A DNA stretch of 64,000 nucleotides, from contig VWPU01017455.1 in the NCBI GenBank assembly GCA_013398955.1, positions 62,001 to 126,000 of the forward strand, read 5' to 3'. This DNA is from Callaeas wilsoni. Its lineage: Eukaryota > Chordata > Aves > Passeriformes > Callaeidae. Every line of letters starts with the position of its first letter. Position 1 is the first letter of the stretch. The position numbers and the translations under genes were made by a program. Positions 60,001-64,000 of this stretch are shown here, piece after piece. The notes under the pieces were generated by a model that was not told the origin of the DNA, ran no database searches, and saw only the letters and a program-made list of their open reading frames with translations.

Positions 60001-62104
60001 CAACCATCTCGCAGCACTTAACCAGGCCAGAAGTGACTATGAGTTCCCAGTCTGCTGCTCACCATGGCCACACCTGCATGCCATACTCCATATTTCTCGA
60101 TGAACCAGCATGCTTTATCTTTGTTAGTATCTGAATACATGGGCATTCACTGTGGGCATGTTCTTGGAGGAAATTTTGCAGAAAGGAGAAGCTGGAGTAA
60201 AGGCAATCACCTCAGGTTATCAGACGGGAACTTTGTTTAATAAAATATTTAAGGCCTTAGCCAGTCTGCTGAATTTGGGCTGTGTGGCACATGCCTGTGG
60301 TTAGCAGAATAAATACTCCCATGTACATTACCCAACTCTCTCTCTTGTGAGTTCCTGAGCAAAACAGTAGGGACTTTCTTGTCACCTCCAGTCCTTCTCT
60401 AGAGCATCTCCCTATCCTTAGTATCTTCTCTTTCTGAGAGGCTCATATTACAGAAGCAAACTCCCTGTTGACAAACTCCTGATTTTCTTTGCTGTGTTCC
60501 TAAATACTAGCCACTGTAAGTTTTCACTGTGGTCTCTCACTCTGTTGTGCAGTATGACTGGTGCTCCTGGATTCCCAACGCCCCACCAACAATGCGCTGC
60601 CCTCCTCCAACAGAAAAGGGGACAGTCACCATCGAGCAAATTGTGGAGAGTCTGCCAGACAGGGGCCGTTCTTGTTGGCATCTTGGAGCTGTCTGGGCCT
60701 TGAGCCAGTTCCAGGACAAAGAAGTGAGTCAACCTCCCTGCTCTAGGTGCTGGAGATGTTAGACCATGAGGGCCATGGCAAGACTGCACAGACTGACAAA
60801 ACTGTAGTGCTGCCCTACACTTGACTTAGCCATTTTCACCTTTCTGTGGAGATGTGTCAGTGCTATGGGTTTGTCCATGTTCTGCCAGAGGCAAACCAGC
60901 TCTGAGAGAGATATATTTTTACTCTGAGGCTATCTCAGCCATAGTCAAAGTTTTTAAGCTTGAGCATGGCATTGCTGAATAAGGATGCTGGTGTGGGAAG
61001 CAGAGGCATGAGAGTTTTCTCCATTCCTTGTCCCTGCAGTGCTGGGGAAGAAGGTACAGCAGCGCTGTGTCTCCGTGTCCTGTTCCTTTGGAAAATCTGC
61101 TCCAGTGCCATGTGCATTACAGCTGTAGCTTGTGCCTGGCGGGTGAGGGGTGAAAACAAAACAAGCCTACAGAAGGCTTTGCAGGCATGGTCTGTAGCCA
61201 TTTCCCTCATGTGAAATGAGGTTGAAGGTACCTGGTTGTTTGACACAAGAGCTCTGGAGAATGTGTTTTGAAATCCTTAAACAGAAGATGATGGACCGAG
61301 GGAACTTTAAATTCAGTTTCTCTATTAGAAGAAAGCTGTACTAGCAGAGAAGCTTGTACTTTGGGGAAATAGTTCCCAAAGTTCCCAAAGCAATGCCAGT
61401 GTGCATACTGGCAGTGCACTTCTCAGAGCACCCTTAAGAGTCCCAGCTGACTAAAGCAACTGTCGTATTGAACGCTGAAGGACAGTTTTAAGTCAACAGA
61501 GTCTTCCACTCTCACTGAATGAAGTAATCATCTTCTTTTTAAATGTCTGGCTGTGAATTCCCCTCTCATGCTATCCTTTTCCCTAGTAGCATATTTGTGT
61601 GGCTATACAGAGATCTGGCATAGGAAGCTCATCTGACTGACCACTGGCCCGAATAAAAGTGTGTGGTTTTCAGTGGATGAGCTCTCTTTAGGTCAAGGAG
61701 GTGCCATGTAGACACCTGAACCAGCACCACAGAAAGATGCAGGGATGGAAAGAAGCAGCCAGCAATAGAGGGAAGATGTAGGCTAGCCTAAATATTGATA
61801 ATACTGTTTTAATAGAAGCATTTGTGAAGTGAGGCTCTCGGTGGTGTTCTGCCAAATGGCATAATGTTGAAACAGAATTGCCTTTGCTTTCTCAAAGCAT
61901 GATTTCTTGGTGTTTTTCAATTAGCTATTTCTGGGAATGTACCCAGATGAACACTTCGTGGAGAAGCCGGTGAAAGAGGCTATGGCAAAATTCCGCAAGA
62001 ATTTGGATGAGATTGTCAACACCATCACCGAGCGCAACAAGAACAAAAAGCTTCCTTACTACTACCTTTCCCCAGATCGCATTCCCAACAGTGTTGCTGT
62101 TTGA
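35936..62104 (+). CDS. ALOX5: ALOX5, arachidonate 5-lipoxygenase (complete, 14 exons)
   Basis: The enzyme is a non-haem iron dioxygenase. It converts arachidonate to 5-HPETE and then leukotriene A4 at the nuclear envelope with FLAP, mainly in leukocytes. Fourteen exons join to 2025 nt, 674 residues plus stop, equal to human. All introns are GT-AG. Residues 1-114 form the PLAT/C2-like domain, with Ca2+-binding Asn44, Asp45 and Glu47 and membrane-contact Trp14, Trp76 and Trp103. The rest is the helical catalytic domain, with iron ligands His368, His373, His551, Asn555 and a C-terminal Val674 (Ile in human). The Phe178/Tyr182 cork, Phe360, Ala425, Asn426, Arg597, His601 and Ala604 are kept, so 5-lipoxygenation is expected. 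Regulatory changes from human are Thr at 272 (MK2 site), a weakened PKA motif before Ser524, and Lys-Asn-Lys-Lys at 654-657. Ser664 (ERK site) is kept. The start was chosen by homology and Kozak context (ACC ATG). Identity is essentially certain. Numbering counts Met as 1. Confidence 0.98.
36086..39881 (+). other. ALOX5: ALOX5 intron 1
   Basis: The intron is 3.8 kb. The CpG island extends about 100 bases into it. Two TTAGGG units at 37350-37361 are too few to mean anything. No genes or large repeats are recognised. Confidence 0.85.
39882..40080 (+). CDS. ALOX5: ALOX5 exon 2, PLAT domain
   Basis: 199 nt, residues 51-116 plus one base. The acceptor is ctctgcag and the donor gtgaga. It contains KRKYW (Trp76) and CYRWI (Trp103). 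The latter is the Trp used by coactosin-like protein and membranes in human 5-LOX. Confidence 0.98.
40081..41813 (+). other. ALOX5: ALOX5 intron 2
   Basis: 1.7 kb of unremarkable intron ending ctgttaacag. No repeats or genes are recognised. Confidence 0.85.
41814..41895 (+). CDS. ALOX5: ALOX5 exon 3, interdomain basic segment
   Basis: 82 nt, residues 117-143 with split codons at both ends and a gtgagt donor. It encodes the basic stretch [13 protein letters not shown], the region assigned to one of the nuclear-import signals in human 5-LOX. Confidence 0.97.
41896..43453 (+). other. ALOX5: ALOX5 intron 3
   Basis: The intron is 1.6 kb, with an AT/CA microsatellite at 42389-42478. Nothing else is recognised. 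Confidence 0.85.
42389..42478. repeat. Compound (TA)/(CA) microsatellite
   Basis: About 90 bases of interrupted ATATAT, CACACA and CATATG steps with self-complementary segments, in ALOX5 intron 3. Confidence 0.9.
43454..43576 (+). CDS. ALOX5: ALOX5 exon 4, start of catalytic domain
   Basis: 123 nt, residues 144-184, with a ttctcag acceptor and a gtaagt donor. It contains Phe178 and Tyr182 in DFILNYTK, the cork residues that close the human active-site entrance. Confidence 0.98.
43577..47212 (+). other. ALOX5: ALOX5 intron 4
   Basis: The intron is 3.6 kb, with a T12 run at 45420-45431. No recognisable genes or element families. The minus-strand frame at 46941-47354 overlaps exon 5 and is a shadow. 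Confidence 0.8.
47213..47319 (+). CDS. ALOX5: ALOX5 exon 5
   Basis: 107 nt, residues 185-220. The acceptor is tttttag and the donor gtgagc. It encodes [19 protein letters not shown], part of the helix cluster over the active site, close to human. Confidence 0.97.
47320..50250 (+). other. ALOX5: ALOX5 intron 5
   Basis: 2.9 kb with no recognisable gene or repeat, ending tttcctttag. Confidence 0.85.
50251..50423 (+). CDS. ALOX5: ALOX5 exon 6, region of the MK2 site
   Basis: 173 nt, residues 221-278, with a gtacag donor. It includes [19 protein letters not shown]. The segment [11 protein letters not shown] carries Thr272 where human has Ser272 (Ser271 in Met-less numbering, the MK2 phosphorylation site). 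Confidence 0.97.
50424..51135 (+). other. ALOX5: ALOX5 intron 6 with exceptional polypyrimidine tract
   Basis: A 712-bp intron ending in T21 (51106-51126), then C7, then AG. This homopolymer acceptor is prone to length variation. Nothing else is seen. Confidence 0.9.
51136..51282 (+). CDS. ALOX5: ALOX5 exon 7
   Basis: 147 nt, residues 279-327, phase 0 at both ends, with a gtgggc donor. It encodes [20 protein letters not shown] and the APICLLYKN segment, highly conserved with human. The next intron is only 98 bp. Confidence 0.98.
51381..51584 (+). CDS. ALOX5: ALOX5 exon 8, first two iron ligands
   Basis: 204 nt, residues 328-395. It contains Phe360 and the iron-binding THLLRTH motif (His368, His373). 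The acceptor is tctttcag and the donor gttggt. A 224-bp intron follows. Confidence 0.98.
51809..51895 (+). CDS. ALOX5: ALOX5 exon 9
   Basis: 87 nt, residues 396-424, phase 0. It encodes [19 protein letters not shown], nearly identical to human. The acceptor is tttcacag and the donor gtgggt. Confidence 0.98.
51896..53592 (+). other. ALOX5: ALOX5 intron 9
   Basis: The intron is 1.7 kb, with one CR1 fragment (52461-52534). The long frames at its end run into exon 10 and are not separate genes. Confidence 0.85.
52461..52534 (+). mobile_element. CR1 LINE fragment (reverse-transcriptase end)
   Basis: The segment atcgatgatttgggtaagg, followed by cagatgacaccaagctggg, matches the conserved avian CR1 reverse-transcriptase region (Asp-Asp-Thr-Lys-Leu-Gly). 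It is a short internal fragment in intron 9. Confidence 0.75.
53593..53771 (+). CDS. ALOX5: ALOX5 exon 10
   Basis: 179 nt, residues 425-483 plus two bases. It begins [14 protein letters not shown], with Ala425 and Asn426 that help position the substrate. It also includes [11 protein letters not shown]. The acceptor is cttcctgcag and the donor gtaaaa. Confidence 0.98.
53772..56456 (+). other. ALOX5: ALOX5 intron 10
   Basis: 2.7 kb without recognisable genes or element families. Open frames at about 55977-56371 overlap on both strands and look non-coding. Confidence 0.8.
56457..56578 (+). CDS. ALOX5: ALOX5 exon 11, region of the PKA site
   Basis: 122 nt, residues 484-524. It ends [11 protein letters not shown]. 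Ser524 (human PKA site, Ser523 in Met-less numbering) is kept, but the preceding human RKS is VKA, so the basic kinase motif is weaker. The donor is gtaagg. Confidence 0.97.
57000..57084. repeat. Hairpin cluster with (AAATTT) repeats
   Basis: A perfect 10-bp inverted repeat, ttagcattta / taaatgctaa (57000-57009, 57034-57043), flanks AAATTT repeats. A second perfect 10-bp stem, gaatagttca / tgaactattc, with a 4-base loop, lies at 57061-57084. Confidence 0.9.
58641..58710 (+). mobile_element. MIR-like ancient SINE remnant
   Basis: A stretch reading tttacag, aaggcacagagaggttgag and gaccacacagcaag follows the order of the conserved core of MIR SINEs. It is diverged and short, in intron 11. Chance similarity is possible. 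Confidence 0.45.
58831..58931 (+). CDS. ALOX5: ALOX5 exon 12, third and fourth iron ligands
   Basis: 101 nt, residues 525-558. It contains [11 protein letters not shown] with iron ligands His551 and Asn555. The acceptor is cctcatttag and the donor gtagga. Confidence 0.98.
58932..60552 (+). other. ALOX5: ALOX5 intron 12
   Basis: The intron is 1.6 kb, with a CR1 3' end at 59471-59668. Nothing else is recognised. Confidence 0.85.
59471..59668 (+). mobile_element. CR1 LINE 3' end
   Basis: The classic avian CR1 tail is present: gagcaggctccccagggaag, then ctggactaggtgatcctcat, aggtcccttccaactt and a terminal pair of ATTCTATG-type octamers (59652-59668). The 5' limit is approximate. It is truncated, as almost all CR1 copies are. 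Confidence 0.92.
60553..60723 (+). CDS. ALOX5: ALOX5 exon 13
   Basis: 171 nt, residues 559-615, phase 0. It starts [15 protein letters not shown] and holds [18 protein letters not shown] with Arg597, Trp600, His601 and Ala604, which help set 5-lipoxygenase specificity. The donor is gtgagt. Confidence 0.98.
60724..61924 (+). other. ALOX5: ALOX5 intron 13
   Basis: 1.2 kb with no recognisable gene or element. It ends ttcaattag. Confidence 0.85.
61925..62104 (+). CDS. ALOX5: ALOX5 exon 14, C-terminus and stop
   Basis: 180 nt, residues 616-674 plus TGA (62102-62104). It encodes [11 protein letters not shown], the lysine cluster ERNKNKKLP (human has three lysines in a row), Ser664 in YLSPDR and the end RIPNSVAV. 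The terminal carboxylate is an iron ligand. Val replaces the usual Ile. Confidence 0.98.
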   Translation, partial: LFLGMYPDEHFVEKPVKEAMAKFRKNLDEIVNTITERNKNKKLPYYYLSPDRIPNSVAV

Positions 62105-62236
62105 GCACATAGCCAGGAGAGTTTGGAGGCCTGTAAAGCTAATGATGTTTTTCTGTTACATTCAATTAGCTTTTCGGAAATGGATAAGAAACCCACCCTC
62201 TCCATCACAGCTTGCTTAAGTCTACTGAACTTTCAG

Positions 62237-62242
62237 AATAAA
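62237..62242 (+). terminator. ALOX5: Proximal ALOX5 poly(A) signal (AATAAA)
   Basis: A canonical hexamer 133 bases after the stop codon, giving a short 3' UTR of about 155 bases if used. Confidence 0.55.
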
Positions 62243-63238
62243 TTTGGTTATGAAATCTTGAAAACAAAGTCTAACTGACAACCCTCTAGGTCAAATTTGT
62301 TACAAATTTTTTTTCCAGGATTTTTAAACTAATCTTAGAATCAATAGACATGTTTCTGTTATCTTTCCATCTCCTTGTCAAAACAATGTAATCACAGATT
62401 CACTTACTCAATGGAAATAGTATCATGAGCAATAAGCAAGTCCCATTTTTAAGTCCTTCCTGTTTTTAATAGGTGACACTGGTGACATAAAAAAATATGA
62501 TCTTTAAAGTTTTTGCATTGTTTTGAATCTGATTGATGTCAGATATTTTCACTACCATTGTGAATATCCTAATCAGCGTGAAGGTAGAGGCAGGAAATTT
62601 TCTTGATACAGCTAAAGGGATTTTATTGCTTTCTTACCAAGTTCATGTTCAAATGACATCTCATAGGAGATGAAAATTTTGTACCTACATAAACCTAAGT
62701 ATTTTCTACATAAAACTAGGAAGGTTTGTTTTAGCCTCTGGCAGCAGAATTTGATGTCATTCACATGTAGGGACAAATGTTCTGCTTAAGGCAGTGGCAG
62801 CAAGTACAGACCTAGCAGCGCTTAGGCTCAGTTTCTGTTTCATTGCTGAGGCTGCTGGGGTTTGTGGACCATTTCTTCTGTTTTGTGGGGAATGAAGAGG
62901 CTACTTTGCATAATGGAAGAATTTGTGGAGAAGGCTTAATTGACAGCTTCTAAGAGGAATCTTTAGATTTGGCCAATTAAGTATAACTGGCATGTTCCAT
63001 CTTAGTTATAAACCACTGAGTTTTGTCTGGTGTTTTTAGAGGTGTTTATGCTCAAACTCTTGGGCTCTGGTAGAAGTTGAGAAAGTCACTGAGAAAAGCA
63101 AAATTGAGGTTTGTGAAATTTAAGAGTTGTGGTTTTGCTGATTAGAATTTGGGTTTATTTTTCTGAGAATTTGTTCCTTGTACTTGATCTGCCAGCATGC
63201 AGTGTGTTTTCTCAATAGATAAGAAAGTTTGTTATACT

Positions 63239-63244
63239 AATAAA
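63239..63244 (+). terminator. ALOX5: Distal ALOX5 poly(A) signal (AATAAA)
   Basis: A second canonical hexamer, with a third 77 bases further on at 63316-63321. Use of either would give a 3' UTR of about 1.15-1.25 kb. Confidence 0.35.
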
Positions 63245-64000
63245 ACAAAACTGAACATCTAGCTTTTATTTCCTAATTCAGCATCTAATGCTGTATGTCT
63301 CAAAAACCTTGTAGGAATAAACAAAACGTGCTATGTAGAGAAATGAAGCTTATATCATTGAGAAATACAGTTATTTCTATCATTCATGTGTGATTTGGAA
63401 AGGAGTACTACTGAAATATACATCCTTTCATATGAAACAGGTGTGAAAACTGATTTTAGACCCTTTACAGCAGACTGATTCCAGTTTTTTTCCCCCCAAC
63501 CAAAGACTTTGAGAAAAATGTGGAAGGTAAGACCATTTCCTGTTATTGAGGTAGTACATTTATGATTTATGTATCATCTTCTTACTGCAGCCCATGAGAA
63601 GTGATTAGTGCAGAAGCAGAGTAAAGCAGCATGGAATAGGACCAAGGAATCATACAACCTGTGAGCCCACTGCCTTGTAAACAGAAAAGTGCAACTTAAA
63701 TGCAACAAGCTGATGCAATATCTCCAGCATGCCAGCTCTAACTTTTGTCTTTTTACTATGTACAGAGAATGTCCTCTTGCTTCAGCTTTCATGTGATAAT
63801 GATTTGCATAGTCAAGTATCTGTTTAGAAAACAAAATATGGAAGGAGAATGGTGGATGTTCTCTTGAATCTGTGCAGTCTGCTGTAGCCTGTGAACCTGG
63901 GATACAAGTACAGTTGATGGGAGGTTTGGGGAACTAAATGTGCAGCTTTGAAAACTGGTATTAGCATCTGATTTAACTGCAGGAAAGGCTCTGGAAAGAG

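Larger units (their letters stand above)
62105..64000 (+). other. ALOX5: ALOX5 3' UTR and downstream flank
   Basis: The 3' UTR starts here. Three AATAAA signals follow at 62237, 63239 and 63316, so its end is ambiguous. The rest to 64000 is AT-rich with no recognisable gene. The minus-strand frame at 63574-63834 resembles nothing known. Confidence 0.7.

Overview
This 64-kb window is vertebrate nuclear DNA, almost certainly from a bird. It holds two intron-rich protein genes with GT-AG splice sites, a CpG-island promoter, long non-coding stretches and few repeats. The recognisable repeats are mostly CR1 LINE fragments, including one with the typical CR1 3' end (octamer repeat ATTCTATG-like). 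Species and order cannot be fixed from the sequence alone.

Positions 1-27845 carry the 3' part of MARCHF8 (MARCH8, c-MIR) on the + strand. It encodes a membrane-bound RING-CH E3 ubiquitin ligase. Five constitutive coding exons and one 846-bp in-frame cassette exon are visible. The start codon and first coding exon(s) must lie upstream of the window. A 3' UTR of about 4.6 kb probably ends at the AATAAA at 27823.

Positions 27846-35444 are intergenic. They contain a probable solo retroviral LTR (minus orientation), an in-frame 102-bp tandem repeat, a CR1 remnant and an interleaved inverted repeat.

Positions 35445-62260 or beyond carry the complete ALOX5 gene (arachidonate 5-lipoxygenase) on the + strand. 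All 14 coding exons can be delimited to the base, and they total 2025 nt (674 codons plus stop). Its promoter is a GC-rich CpG island. Just upstream sits a 52-bp tandem repeat in which three copies each hold a canonical G-quadruplex motif. The catalytic residues are intact. Several regulatory positions differ from human 5-LOX: Ser272 is Thr, the PKA motif before Ser524 is weakened, the C-terminal lysine triplet is interrupted, and the C-terminal iron-ligand Ile is Val.

The two genes are neighbours rather than one pathway. MARCHF8 ubiquitinates membrane immune receptors, and ALOX5 starts leukotriene synthesis in leukocytes. Here they lie head-to-tail, whereas I recall the human pair as convergent. 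I found no CRISPR array, tRNA, rRNA or bacterial operon structure. The most unusual items are the G4 minisatellite at the ALOX5 promoter, the 5-LOX regulatory-site changes and the MARCHF8 cassette exon that rebuilds a zinc ligand.
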